Assembly: GCA_963824905.1 (NCBI GenBank)
Contig: CAWGRH010000027.1
Location: forward strand, 310,001-374,000
From: JAJPKK01 sp963824905
GTDB taxonomy: Bacteria; Pseudomonadota; Alphaproteobacteria; Rhizobiales; Xanthobacteraceae
Direction of reading: 5' to 3'
Length of the DNA: 64,000 nt
Each line of letters starts with the position of its first letter. Position 1 is the stretch's first letter. A model generated the notes under the pieces. The model worked only from the letters and a program-made list of their open reading frames with translations. It was not told the origin of the DNA and made no database searches. A program made the translations under genes and the position numbers. Positions 54,294 through 62,344 of the stretch are shown here, one piece after another.

Positions 54294-55103
54294 CTATTGC
54301 GTTATCGGCGCCCGTTGGACCAGTTCGATGCGCGCTCCCCACGGATCGGTGATGTAAGTGATCGTGGAGCCAGTCGCTGCATTCTTCCGCGGCGGCTCGT
54401 CGAGCTTGATGCCCTCCGCCTCGATCTTCTTCACGAAGGCAGCGTGGTCCTTTACGTCGAAGCCAAAATGATCGAGGACACGGCCCTTTGTCGGAGTTTG
54501 CGCTTTGTCGGCCTTGGCAAATCGGATTTGCACGCCTGGGATGTCCACCACAGCCTGGTTGTTGCGCGTGCTCGCCTTGCCGCCGAAAGTCTTTGCGTAC
54601 CAAGCCTGCGCCTTGGCGATCTCGCCTTCGGGCAGGAACAGATGCACGTGCTCATTGCGGATCGGCACCGACTGGGTCTTGTCTTCCAAAATTTCGATCC
54701 GCAAGCCGTCCGGCGTCTCGACGTAGGCCTGATCGAGCCGGCCGTTGCTGCCTGGCAGCACGGCGACTCCGTTGGCCTTCCATTTGGCGACCTGCTCCTG
54801 GACATTATTGACAATGAAGCCGACGTGGTTGACGACCGACCCCTGAGAGCCGCCGGTTCCCGCCGCGTTTCCAAGTGTCAGATTGATCAGAACGCCGGGA
54901 AACCTGACGGACTCGGCATCACCGCGCTTGATCAGTTCGCCCCCCATGCCGAGAAAAATCTTCTTGTTGGCTTCGGCGTTCTGCGAGGCGAGATGCCAAT
55001 GGCCCATAGTCACGCCGGTCTCGTTGAACGGGGCGGGTTGCGCGTACGCCACGCCGGCCGAAAGCAACGACGCGAGCAACCAACCCGAAAAGAGCGATTT
55101 CAT
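54294..55103 (-). CDS. Exported VOC-superfamily (glyoxalase/dioxygenase-like) protein
   Basis: 269 residues: leader MKSLFSGWLLASLLSAGVAY cut after AQP, then two VOC halves. Half 1 has GHWHLASQNAEANKKIF and VNHVGFIVNNVQEQVAKWK. Half 2 has NEHVHLFLPEGEIAKAQAWY, RVLDHFGFDVKDHAAFVKK and ITDPWGARIELVQR. Possible metal ligands are the His in the first strand of each half and the final Glu (RIEL). The superfamily covers extradiol dioxygenases and isomerases. An exported form is atypical. Confidence 0.82.
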   Translation of the reverse strand: MKSLFSGWLLASLLSAGVAYAQPAPFNETGVTMGHWHLASQNAEANKKIFLGMGGELIKRGDAESVRFPGVLINLTLGNAAGTGGSQGSVVNHVGFIVNNVQEQVAKWKANGVAVLPGSNGRLDQAYVETPDGLRIEILEDKTQSVPIRNEHVHLFLPEGEIAKAQAWYAKTFGGKASTRNNQAVVDIPGVQIRFAKADKAQTPTKGRVLDHFGFDVKDHAAFVKKIEAEGIKLDEPPRKNAATGSTITYITDPWGARIELVQRAPITQ

Positions 55104-55260
55104 TGACGCCTCCCTGTATGGAACTGACTGTCGCTCGTTGACCGAACGCAGGATTATCAGACGCAGACGGCACTTCGCTCGCGAAACGCGGTGTTACCCA
55201 AATCGTCACCCAAGACGTTTCGCTCCGCCGCAAACCACCGCCTAAGCTATTGACCTTGCT

Positions 55261-55337
55261 TGGTAGCGGAGGAGGGATTTGAACCCCCGACACACGGATT
55301 ATGATTCCGCCGCTCTGACCAACTGAGCTACTCCGCC
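55261..55337 (-). tRNA. tRNA-Met (anticodon CAU)
   Basis: 77 bases with encoded CCA (TGG at 55261-55263 on the plus strand). Acceptor GGCGGAG pairs with CTCCGCT through one G-U, the D arm is GCTC...GAGC, and the anticodon stem GCGGA/TCCGT holds the loop ATCATAA with anticodon CAT (plus-strand 55301-55303). The T loop is TTCAAAT. The 5' end lacks the C1-A72 mismatch of initiator tRNA, so it is elongator Met. An Ile-type modified CAU cannot be excluded but is unlikely. Confidence 0.93.
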
Positions 55338-55523
55338 GCCGGCGGGCAAAGGGGCCAAGCCCCGTTCGCCTTGCGCGGTGGGATATAAGGAGCGGGCGGA
55401 AACGGTGTCAAGCTTCGGCGGCGTCGCTATCGGGTCGCCGGCCCGGCGAATGATCAAGTGAGGTGAATTCCAAGCGGAACGCATCTGCTTGCCGCCATGC
55501 CTCGCGCGAGTCGCCGCCACCCG

Positions 55524-56222
55524 TCACGCCGCTTTGGCGAAGCGCAGGAGCGAGAACAGGCCGAGCGGCGGGGTCTGGCGGCGCTCCAGAAGCGGCAGGC
55601 CCGCCCGCTTCGACCAGTCGGCAAGGCGGCGGAAGGGGAATTCCGGACGCCAACCGAGCCTGCGGGCAAGCGGGGCGAAGCCGCGCTCGAGGGTCCTCAG
55701 CGGCTCCGCTTCGGTCGCGAAGTGGTTGACGAGCACGATCTCGCCACCGGGCCGCACCACGCGGGCGAACTCGTCGAGCGTCTTTTCCGGATCGGGAACC
55801 GTGGTGATGACGAACTGCGCCACCACCACGTCGAAGGAGCCGTCGGCGAAGGCGAGCCGGGTGCCGTCCATCAGCGCCAGCATCTCGACGTTGGAGAGAC
55901 CCTGCGCGTCGACCCGCTCCTTGGCCTTGCGCAGCATCGGTTCGCAGATGTCGACCCCGACCAGCCGGTTCTTGCGCGAGTAGTCGGGCAGCGAGATGCC
56001 GGTGCCGACGCCGACCTCGAGGATGCGACCGCCGACCCGTTCGGCCGCCTGGATCGCGGCCGCCCGGCCGAGTGCGAACACGGCGCCGAACACCATGTCA
56101 TAGACCGGCGCCCAGCGCGCATAGGCCTGTTCGACTTCGCCCTGATCGAGCGGGTTTTCGCTGCCGGCTCGCGCGCGGCCATCCCGTGCGCCACCGCCCG
56201 GCGCATTCTCATCCCGTGCCAT
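55524..56222 (-). CDS. Class I SAM-dependent methyltransferase, PmtA-like (phosphatidylethanolamine N-methyltransferase type)
   Basis: 232 residues from the ATG at 56222 (MARDENAPGG). Motifs: YARWAPVYDMVFGAVFALGR, the SAM loop ILEVGVGTGISLPDY, GVDICEPMLRKAKER, FDVVVAQFVITTVPDPEKTL and VRPGGEIVLVNHF. The early Tyr-x-x-x-Ala-x-x-Tyr-Asp and the position of the motifs match the soluble alphaproteobacterial PmtA enzymes that make phosphatidylcholine. A ubiquinone or other small-molecule methyltransferase cannot be excluded. It starts 18 bases after the mnmA stop. Confidence 0.78.
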   Translation of the reverse strand: MARDENAPGGGARDGRARAGSENPLDQGEVEQAYARWAPVYDMVFGAVFALGRAAAIQAAERVGGRILEVGVGTGISLPDYSRKNRLVGVDICEPMLRKAKERVDAQGLSNVEMLALMDGTRLAFADGSFDVVVAQFVITTVPDPEKTLDEFARVVRPGGEIVLVNHFATEAEPLRTLERGFAPLARRLGWRPEFPFRRLADWSKRAGLPLLERRQTPPLGLFSLLRFAKAA

Positions 56223-56239
56223 CGCCCCGCTCCGCTTCG

Positions 56240-57436
56240 TTATCGCGCCGCAAGCGGCGCCGTCGCTGCTCCCGTATCGGCCGGTCTGCGGTTGTCGCCG
56301 AGCGCCACCGCGGAACGGATGAACCCACCGCCCAGCATGCGCGCCTGGCCGCCGACCGCATCGTAGAGCACGCAGGCCTGGCCGGGCGCGACGCCCTCCT
56401 CGCCGGCGACGAACTCCACCTCGAAGCCGTCCCCGCTGCGGGCGAACCATGCGGGCTGCGGCGACCGGCTCGACCGTACCTTGACGAACACGTCGTAGCG
56501 TTCGCCCGCTCTCAAGTCGTCGAGCGTACCGTCGCCGATCCAGTTGACGTCGCGGAGCGCCACCCGGGTGGTGCGCAGTGCCGGCCGTGGGCCGACCACG
56601 ACCCGACGGGTCGAGGCGTCGAGCCGCACCACATAGAGCGGCTCGCCGGCGGCGATGCCCAGACCCTTCCGCTGCCCGACGGTGAAATTGATGATGCCGG
56701 CGTGGCGGCCGAGCACCCGGCCGTCGAGATCGACGATCTCGCCCGCCTCGGCGGCTCCGGGCATCAGGCGCTCGATCAGGTCGGCATAGCGCCCGGTCGG
56801 CACGAAGCAGATGTCCTGGCTGTCCGGCTTGTCGGCGACGGGCAGCGCAAAGTGCCGGGCGAGCTCGCGGGTCTCCGCCTTGGTGAGGTCGCCGAGCGGA
56901 AAGCGCAGAAAATCGATCTGCTCGCGGGTGGTAGCGAACAGGAAATAGCTCTGGTCGCGCTCGTCGTCGCGGGCGCGGAAGAGCGCGCGGCCGCCGCCCG
57001 GCAGCCCCCGCGAGGCGACGTAATGGCCGGTCGCCAGCACCCGGGCGCCGAGGTCGCGGGCGGTCGTGAGAAGGTCGCGGAACTTGATCGCCTGGTTGCA
57101 GTCGACGCAAGGCACCGGGGTCTCGCCCGCCACATAGCTCTCGGCAAAGCGGTCGATCACCGCTTCCTTGAAGCGGCTCTCGTAGTTGAGCACGTAATGC
57201 GGGATGCCGAGCGCGCCCGCCACCATGCGGGCGTCGTGGATGTCCTGGCCGGCACAGCAGGCACCCTTGCGGTGGGTAGCCGCCCCATGATCGTAGAGCT
57301 GCAGGGTGACGCCGACGACGTCGTAACCCTCCGCCCGAAGGAGCGCAGCCGTCACCGAGGAATCGACGCCGCCCGACATGGCGACGACGACCCTGACGTC
57401 CTGCGGACGGCCCCCGACTTCGAGACTGTTGAGCAT
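56240..57436 (-). CDS. mnmA: tRNA-specific 2-thiouridylase MnmA
   Basis: 398 residues from the ATG at 57436-57434. The PP-loop is AMSGGVDSSVTA (residues ~19-30). The nucleophilic and persulfide Cys sit in PCVDCNQAIKF and QDICFVPTG, and GTGxx-type positions read FTVGQRKGLGI. It thiolates U34 of tRNA-Lys, Glu and Gln. A longer upstream frame exists but the added residues are Arg/Gly-rich and not conserved in the family. Core housekeeping gene, followed by the PmtA-like gene. Confidence 0.95.
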   Translation of the reverse strand: MLNSLEVGGRPQDVRVVVAMSGGVDSSVTAALLRAEGYDVVGVTLQLYDHGAATHRKGACCAGQDIHDARMVAGALGIPHYVLNYESRFKEAVIDRFAESYVAGETPVPCVDCNQAIKFRDLLTTARDLGARVLATGHYVASRGLPGGGRALFRARDDERDQSYFLFATTREQIDFLRFPLGDLTKAETRELARHFALPVADKPDSQDICFVPTGRYADLIERLMPGAAEAGEIVDLDGRVLGRHAGIINFTVGQRKGLGIAAGEPLYVVRLDASTRRVVVGPRPALRTTRVALRDVNWIGDGTLDDLRAGERYDVFVKVRSSRSPQPAWFARSGDGFEVEFVAGEEGVAPGQACVLYDAVGGQARMLGGGFIRSAVALGDNRRPADTGAATAPLAAR

Positions 57437-57831
57437 CGGCTTTCCGGCACGGGACGGACGGCGGCGCCGTCCAAGCGTCCCTGATTTAGCGCCCTTTAGT
57501 ATATGTCGACCCGACCCCGGCGCAATGTCGGTTCCCACGGCTTGGTCGGGAGCTGTAGCACCTCCAACCTGCAGCTTCCGGGGGCTGCAACTGACCTAAG
57601 AGCTGGCCGGACCCACCCACGCGCGGGGGTGATGGGGCCTCGCCCGTGCGCGCTCCCCTCCCCGCGCGCTGGAAGAGGTTCTTCGTTCGGATTCTCCGCA
57701 ATTCCGCCGCAACTTCGCGGATTGCGCCGATACTTCGTTATCTCCGTCACGGCTTAGTCAAATTTTAAGCCGGCGCACGTACATTCCGGCCGTTAGTCTG
57801 GTGCGTTTGTATTTAGTGCGTGAGAGTAACA
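57437..57831. other. Intergenic region upstream of sciP
   Basis: 395 bases between mnmA and sciP, divergent. The right part (57700-57831) drops in GC and holds a CtrA-like box, listed separately. No gene is supported in the left part. Confidence 0.55.
57754..57768. promoter_or_regulatory. CtrA-like binding site upstream of sciP
   Basis: TTAG (57754-57757), seven bases, TTAA (57765-57768) matches the CtrA consensus TTAA-N7-TTAA at seven of eight positions. It lies 64 bases before the sciP start codon, a position compatible with direct activation. In Caulobacter sciP is a known CtrA target and its product restrains CtrA, so the site would complete the expected loop. Confidence 0.55.
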
Positions 57832-58107
57832 ATGACCGAACCTCACCGCCCGAGGGTGAAATACGTCATCGGTCCTGACGGCAGTCCGCTGACGATCGCC
57901 GATCTCCCGGCACCGGGGACGAAGCGCTGGGTGATTCGTCGCAAGGCCGAAGTCGTCGCCGCTGTCCGCGGTGGGCTGCTTTCGCTCGAAGAGGCCTGCA
58001 GCCGCTACACGCTGACCGTCGAAGAGTTCCTGGCCTGGCAATATTCGATCGACCGCCACGGCCTCGCCGGCCTGCGCACGACCCGTATCCAGCAATATCG
58101 CCAGTAA
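57832..58107 (+). CDS. sciP: SciP (DUF1153), CtrA-inhibitory transcription factor
   Basis: 91 residues from the ATG at 57832: MTEPHRPRVKYVIGPDGSPL, then DLPAPGTKRWVIRRKAEVV, GGLLSLEEACSRYTLTVEEF and ending in RTTRIQQYRQ. This is the complete and highly conserved SciP sequence, with a helix-turn-helix core around LSLEEACSRYTLTVEEFLAW. It binds DNA and CtrA to switch off CtrA promoters in G1. Its presence confirms an alphaproteobacterium. In-frame GTG at 57820 would add four residues and is less likely. Confidence 0.95.
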   Translation: MTEPHRPRVKYVIGPDGSPLTIADLPAPGTKRWVIRRKAEVVAAVRGGLLSLEEACSRYTLTVEEFLAWQYSIDRHGLAGLRTTRIQQYRQ

Positions 58108-58422
58108 GGGCGCGATCTCGACGGCCGACAAGCTGCCGGTTCCCGTCCCACTCGCCGAGCGAGGGGACAAACGCCGCAATCCCCACCGGAACTCGCCGCA
58201 CGGACCGCGGCGCATGCGCCGCATAGCCCCGTTAACCGCCTGGTAACCAATCTCCCCGCAAGATTAACGGGAAGGGTGGTGCCATGATGCCGCCGCGCAG
58301 CTGCTGACTCAGGGCAGCGCTTGGCGGTTTTCGGCGAATCATTCAGGCTCACTTGTTGCGGATGGCGTCGCGTAGGGGCGCCGAGCGATCAAGCTACCGG
58401 TGGCGGGTCCAGGAGCCAACAG
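58108..58422. other. Intergenic region upstream of minC, with a weak CtrA-like box
   Basis: 315 bases without a gene. At 58232-58246 TTAA-N7-GTAA reads as a seven-of-eight match to the CtrA consensus, and a second TTAA occurs near 58264. These may link the min operon to the cell-cycle circuit. Otherwise nothing is recognised. The sciP stop is at 58107. Confidence 0.45.
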
Positions 58423-59128
58423 ATGGCCGTGTCGAGCGTCGCGCAGAAGCGCAGCCCCATGCGTTTTCGGGGCCGGTCTTATATGGCCTTTGCGCTCACG
58501 CCCGAGCCGCCGATCATCGACTGGCTCTCCGAGCTCGACGTCTGGATCCGCTCCTCTGCCGGCTTCTTCGTCGGACGACCTGTGGTGCTTGACCTCGCCG
58601 CGGTGACGCTAACGACGCCCGCGATCGCCCACCTGATCGACGAGCTCGCCTCCCGCAACATCAGAATCATGGGGATCGAGGGCATCGACGCCGAGAAGCT
58701 CGGCCCCAACCTCCCTCCCCTTCTCAAGGGCGGACGCGCCGCGACCGTCGAAGCCGTGGAGACGCCCAAACAGGCTGCGGCACCGGCACCGCAAGGAGCC
58801 GAGCTCGCTCCTCCTCGAGACGCCGGTGCGCTCCGGCCAATCCGTGTTCTTTCCCGACGGCGACGTCACCGTGCTCGGCTCGGTCGGCTCCGGCGCCGAG
58901 ATCATCGCCGGCGGCTCGATCCACGTCTACGGCACGCTGCGCGGGCGCGCCATGGCGGGCATGTCGGGCAACCGGCAGGCGCGCATCTTCTGCAGCAAGA
59001 TCGAGGCGGAGCTGCTGGCGATCGACGGCTTCTACCGCACTGCGGAGGACCTCGACATCTCTCTGCAGGGACGGGTCGTCCAGGCCTGGCTCAACGGCGA
59101 GGTCCTCATGGTCGCGGCCATGACTTGA
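58423..59128 (+). CDS. minC: Septum-site inhibitor MinC, one frameshift
   Basis: The ATG at 58423 has AGGAG eight bases upstream. Segment 1 carries the N-terminal MinC domain (SPMRFRGRSYMAFALTPEPP and the DLAAVTLTTPAIAHLIDEL stretch). Near 58792 one extra C in CCGCAAGG breaks the frame. Segment 2 is the C-terminal beta-helix: SLLLETPVRSGQSVFFPDGD, GAEIIAGGSIHVYGTLRG and RGRAMAGMSGNRQARIFCSK. Removing one base gives 234 residues, normal length. The min system would not work without MinC, so the break is more likely a sequence error. Starts the minCDE operon. Confidence 0.88.
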
Positions 59129-59212
59129 TGTGAGAGCTGCAGTTGCTGGGACTGGGGTGGGTGTCGCGTCGGTAAAGCATCGGATGGGCGAAAAACAATT
59201 CGGAGAAACCAG

Positions 59213-60031
59213 ATGGGTAAGGTCATCGTCGTAACATCGGGTAAAGGCGGCGTCGGCAAGACGACCTCGACTGCCGCGCTCGGGGCGGCGTTGGCGCGCA
59301 CGGGAAAGAACGTCGTGGTCGTCGACTTCGACGTCGGTCTGCGGAATCTCGATCTCGTGATGGGCGCCGAACGCCGCGTGGTCTACGACCTCATCAACGT
59401 CGTGCAGGGCGTCGTCAAGTTGCCCCAGGCGTTGATCCGCGACAAGCGGGTCGAGACCCTGTTCCTGTTGCCGGCATCTCAGACCCGCGACAAGGACGCG
59501 CTCACCGAGGACGGGGTCGGCCGCGTCGTCAACGAGCTGCGCGACAAGTTCGACTGGGTGATCTGCGACAGCCCGGCCGGCATCGAGCGCGGCGCCACGC
59601 TCGCAATGCGCTTCGCCGATGCGGCCGTCATCGTCGCCAACTCGGAAGTCTCCTCGGTGCGCGACAGCGACCGCATCATCGGGCTCCTCGACTCCAAGAC
59701 GGTGAAGGCGGAGAAGGGGGAGCGGATGGAGAAGCACCTCTTGATCACCCGCTTCGACGCGGCGCGCGCCGCTCGCGGCGAGATGCTCTCGATCGCCGAC
59801 GTGCTCGAGATTCTCAGCGTCCCCCTGCTCGGCATCGTACCGGAGAGCGAGGCCGTGCTGCGCGCCTCCAACCTCGGCACCCCGGTGACGCTCTGCGCCA
59901 CCGACAGCACGCCGGCACGCGCGTACACCGACGCGGCCCGTCGACTCTGCGGCGAGGAGATCGAGCTCACCGTCCCCTCCGCCGACAAGAAAAGCTTCTT
60001 CAACAAGCTGTTCGGACGGAGGGCGGCATGA
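59213..60031 (+). CDS. minD: Septum-site ATPase MinD
   Basis: 272 residues. Deviant Walker A SGKGGVGKTT at 9-18, FDVGLRNLDLVMGAE, CDSPAGIERGA (Walker B region) and VLRASNLGTPVTL. It ends in a basic amphipathic membrane-targeting helix (KKSFFNKLFGRR). Cycles between membrane and cytosol to drive MinC. 84 bases separate it from minC, and minE overlaps its stop by four bases. Confidence 0.96.
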   Translation: MGKVIVVTSGKGGVGKTTSTAALGAALARTGKNVVVVDFDVGLRNLDLVMGAERRVVYDLINVVQGVVKLPQALIRDKRVETLFLLPASQTRDKDALTEDGVGRVVNELRDKFDWVICDSPAGIERGATLAMRFADAAVIVANSEVSSVRDSDRIIGLLDSKTVKAEKGERMEKHLLITRFDAARAARGEMLSIADVLEILSVPLLGIVPESEAVLRASNLGTPVTLCATDSTPARAYTDAARRLCGEEIELTVPSADKKSFFNKLFGRRAA

Positions 60032-60297
60032 AATTGTTCAATTTCTTCCGGCCAGCCGGTTCCGCGCCGGTGGCGCGCGAACGGCTGCAGATCCTGCTGG
60101 AATACGAGCGCAAGCTCGGCAGTCACGTCGACCTCATCGCCGTGCTGCGCGAGGAGATCCTCGAAGTGCTCAGCCGGCACGTCACCGTCGATCCGGACAA
60201 GGTCCAGATCTCGGTCGACCGCGGCGCCCACGTCTCGACGCTCGCGGTCGACATCGAGATTCCGAACGGACCCAACAAAGTGCGGGCGCGGGCGTGA
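60028..60297 (+). CDS. minE: MinD-ATPase activator MinE
   Basis: 89 residues starting in the minD stop (ATGA). The N-terminal MKLFNFFRPAGSAPVARERL includes the membrane-seeking helix and the start of the MinD-binding strand (ARERLQILLEYER). The C-terminal part has EILEVLSRHVTVDPDKVQIS and VSTLAVDIEIP, the dimerisation fold. It restricts MinCD to the poles and completes the operon. A strong terminator follows 52 bases later. Confidence 0.96.
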   Translation: MKLFNFFRPAGSAPVARERLQILLEYERKLGSHVDLIAVLREEILEVLSRHVTVDPDKVQISVDRGAHVSTLAVDIEIPNGPNKVRARA

Positions 60298-60349
60298 GCT
60301 GATCCGGCGTCACGGTCGCAACCGTAGACGTCGCAAGACGTAACAATCG

Positions 60350-60393
60350 AAGAGCGCTGCCGAGAGGTCCTCGGCAGCGCTCTTGATTTTTTT
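60350..60393 (+). terminator. Rho-independent terminator of minCDE
   Basis: AAGAGCGCTGCCGAG (60350-60364) pairs perfectly over 15 bases with 60370-60384 across a 5-base loop, followed by GA and seven T (60387-60393). It is the clearest terminator of the window and ends the rightward min operon. Its left arm could also act on leftward transcripts, but no A run matches there. Confidence 0.93.
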
Positions 60394-60425
60394 CGATCCC
60401 GAGAAACGCGGGACCGCGCCCGTCG

Positions 60426-60629
60426 TCAGACGCAGCGGCCGCGGACCCACACGCAGCGCGGGCGACGCACGACCATCGCGCGCGGCCGCACCACGACGAC
60501 GTCGTAGGCGCCGGCGATGCAGGCCGGATTGTAGACGCCTCCGACGCACGTGGCATCCGCGGCGTTCGCGGCCGGCACTTGGGCGGCGACGACGAACAGC
60601 GTGGCCAGAGCAGCGACGAGATATTTCAT
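60426..60629 (-). CDS. Small exported Cys-containing hypothetical protein
   Basis: 67 residues from the ATG at 60629 with AAGGGAA upstream. The leader MKYLVAALATLFVVAAQVPA is cut after ANA. The mature part is DATCVGGVYNPACIAGAYD, then an Arg/Val-rich VVVVRPRAMVVRRPRCVWVR, ending GRCV. Four Cys could form two disulfides. Similar short exported proteins occur in Bradyrhizobium relatives without known function. It sits alone between the min terminator and the dehydrogenase. Confidence 0.75.
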   Translation of the reverse strand: MKYLVAALATLFVVAAQVPAANAADATCVGGVYNPACIAGAYDVVVVRPRAMVVRRPRCVWVRGRCV

Positions 60630-60784
60630 GTCGAATTCCCTTCTTGGATTCGTTGGCGGGGCGTTGCCCGCGCAGGCCGCCGATTCGGCGACCATGCAGA
60701 GACGGAACGCCGTACGGGCGCGTTCCGCAACAGCAAAAATCCGCCCCGCGCTGAACAAAAATTCAGAGCCGCGCGTGCCGATCG

Positions 60785-61564
60785 CTATTGCATGAACCAG
60801 CCGTGGCTGACCACGATCGATTGCCCGGTCAGCGCGTTGGTCGGGAACGAGGCGAGGAACAGCGCGGTCTGGGCGACGTCGTCGGTGGTGGTGAACTCGC
60901 CGTCCACCGTCTCCTTGAGCATCACGTTCTTGATCACCTGCTCCTCGGTGATGCCGAGCTCTTTCGCCTGTTCGGGGATCTGCTTCTCGACCAGCGGCGT
61001 GCGCACGAAGCCGGGGCAGATCACGTTCGCGCGAACGCCGTGCGCCGCGCCCTCCTTGGCAACGACCTTGGCGAGCCCGATGAGGCCGTGCTTCGCGGTG
61101 ACATAGGGCGCCTTGAGCACCGAGGCTTCCTTCGAGTGAACCGAGCCCATGTAGATGATGCTGCCGCTGCCCTGCTTGTACATCTGGCGCAGCGCGGCGC
61201 GCGTCGTCAGGAAGGCGCCGTCGAGATGGATCGCGAGCAGCTTCTTCCACTTGGAGAACTCGAAATCGACGATCGGCGCGACGATCTGGATGCCGGCATT
61301 GCTCACCAGCACGTCGATCCGACCGAACGCCTTGATGACCTCGTCGGTGCCTTTATCGACCTGCTCCTCGCTGGTGACGTCCATGGCGACGCCGATCGCA
61401 CGCTTGCCGCTGGGGTCGATCTCCTTCGCGGTCGCGTCGGCCGCCTTCTTGTCGAGATCGGCGATCACGACCTTGGCGCCGGCGCGGGCGAATACGATGG
61501 CGATCTCCTTGCCGATGCCGCTCGCGGCGCCGGTGATGATGGCAACCTTGTCATCTAAACGCAT
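60785..61564 (-). CDS. bdhA: 3-hydroxybutyrate dehydrogenase (short-chain dehydrogenase)
   Basis: 259-residue SDR: TGAASGIGKEI cofactor loop (residues 11-21), ADLDKKAAD, VSNAGIQIV, the catalytic Ser in MGSVHSKEA and PYVTAKHGLIGL (Tyr-x-x-x-Lys). The PGFVRTPLVEKQIPEQA segment and the C-terminal SHGWFMQ are typical of 3-hydroxybutyrate dehydrogenases. It interconverts 3-hydroxybutyrate and acetoacetate with NAD. Starts 28 bases after the acetoacetate decarboxylase gene in a leftward operon. Confidence 0.9.
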   Translation of the reverse strand: MRLDDKVAIITGAASGIGKEIAIVFARAGAKVVIADLDKKAADATAKEIDPSGKRAIGVAMDVTSEEQVDKGTDEVIKAFGRIDVLVSNAGIQIVAPIVDFEFSKWKKLLAIHLDGAFLTTRAALRQMYKQGSGSIIYMGSVHSKEASVLKAPYVTAKHGLIGLAKVVAKEGAAHGVRANVICPGFVRTPLVEKQIPEQAKELGITEEQVIKNVMLKETVDGEFTTTDDVAQTALFLASFPTNALTGQSIVVSHGWFMQ

Positions 61565-61592
61565 CGCTGAAAGTCCTTTCGGGGGTACGACC

Positions 61593-62330
61593 TCAGGCGA
61601 GGTAGTCGTGAACGACCTTGCCTAGCCCGAGCGTCAGATCGGCGAGGATGTGGGTGGCGGAGACGACTTCGAGCACCGGCAGCTCGTTGAGCGGCGCGAG
61701 CGCATGCGAATGCAACGAGAGCGCGGCCGGTCCGGTCCACGCGCCTTTGAGGTCGATGTCGGTCAGCCGGTACTCGACGATCTCGCATATGCGCGGCGTG
61801 CCGTCGACATGCGGCATGATCTTGAGGAGGAAGTTCGGCCCCTCCATCGACGCCTTGATCGCGGCGAGATCGGCGGTCTTGTGCTTGTAGCCCATGGTGC
61901 CGACCGCGATCTCGACCGAGCCGTAGTGGAGCTTGCCGATCAGCGTGTCGATCTCCTTGACCAAGGTGGGCTTGGCGAGCTTCTTCGGAAAGCCCCACAG
62001 CTCGCGGCCGCCGGCGATCGGCGGATGGTCGTCGAGGAACATGCAGTGGGAGTAAGTGCCCTTGCGGCCCTGGAAGGTGACCGGGATGACCTGCCCGCTC
62101 TCGGTGTAGTCGCCGAAACCCGTCGAGTCGGGCATGCGAATGAACTCGAAATTGACGAGCGGTGCCGCGACCTCGAGCGGCTCGGGGACGAGCTCGCGCA
62201 GCTTTGCCGGGTCGGTGCGGTAGGTGACGATCAGGTACTCGCGATTGTAGAAGCGGTACGGCCCCATCGGAAAGGCCGGGCTCGTCAGCGGCATCGCGAA
62301 AGCACGGCTGCGGACTTCACTCGCTTTCAT
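61593..62330 (-). CDS. adc: Acetoacetate decarboxylase
   Basis: 245 residues from the ATG at 62330, with AAGGAG upstream. It has FPMGPYRFYNREYLIVTYRT, VPEPLEVAAPLVNFEFIRMP, SHCMFLDDHPPIAGGRELWG, GFPKKLAKP (the Schiff-base Lys lies in this Lys-Lys pair) and HVDGTPRICEIVEY. Length and motif order match the enzyme that converts acetoacetate to acetone and CO2. Between the patatin gene (14 bases upstream) and bdhA, it completes a route from stored polyhydroxybutyrate or exogenous 3-hydroxybutyrate. Confidence 0.92.
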   Translation of the reverse strand: MKASEVRSRAFAMPLTSPAFPMGPYRFYNREYLIVTYRTDPAKLRELVPEPLEVAAPLVNFEFIRMPDSTGFGDYTESGQVIPVTFQGRKGTYSHCMFLDDHPPIAGGRELWGFPKKLAKPTLVKEIDTLIGKLHYGSVEIAVGTMGYKHKTADLAAIKASMEGPNFLLKIMPHVDGTPRICEIVEYRLTDIDLKGAWTGPAALSLHSHALAPLNELPVLEVVSATHILADLTLGLGKVVHDYLA

Positions 62331-62344
62331 CGCGACTCCTTGAG

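Noticed and set aside
55524..57110. Apparent 528-residue protein covering the methyltransferase and much of mnmA
   Set aside because: The upstream half is the out-of-frame shadow of mnmA. The methyltransferase starts at 56222.
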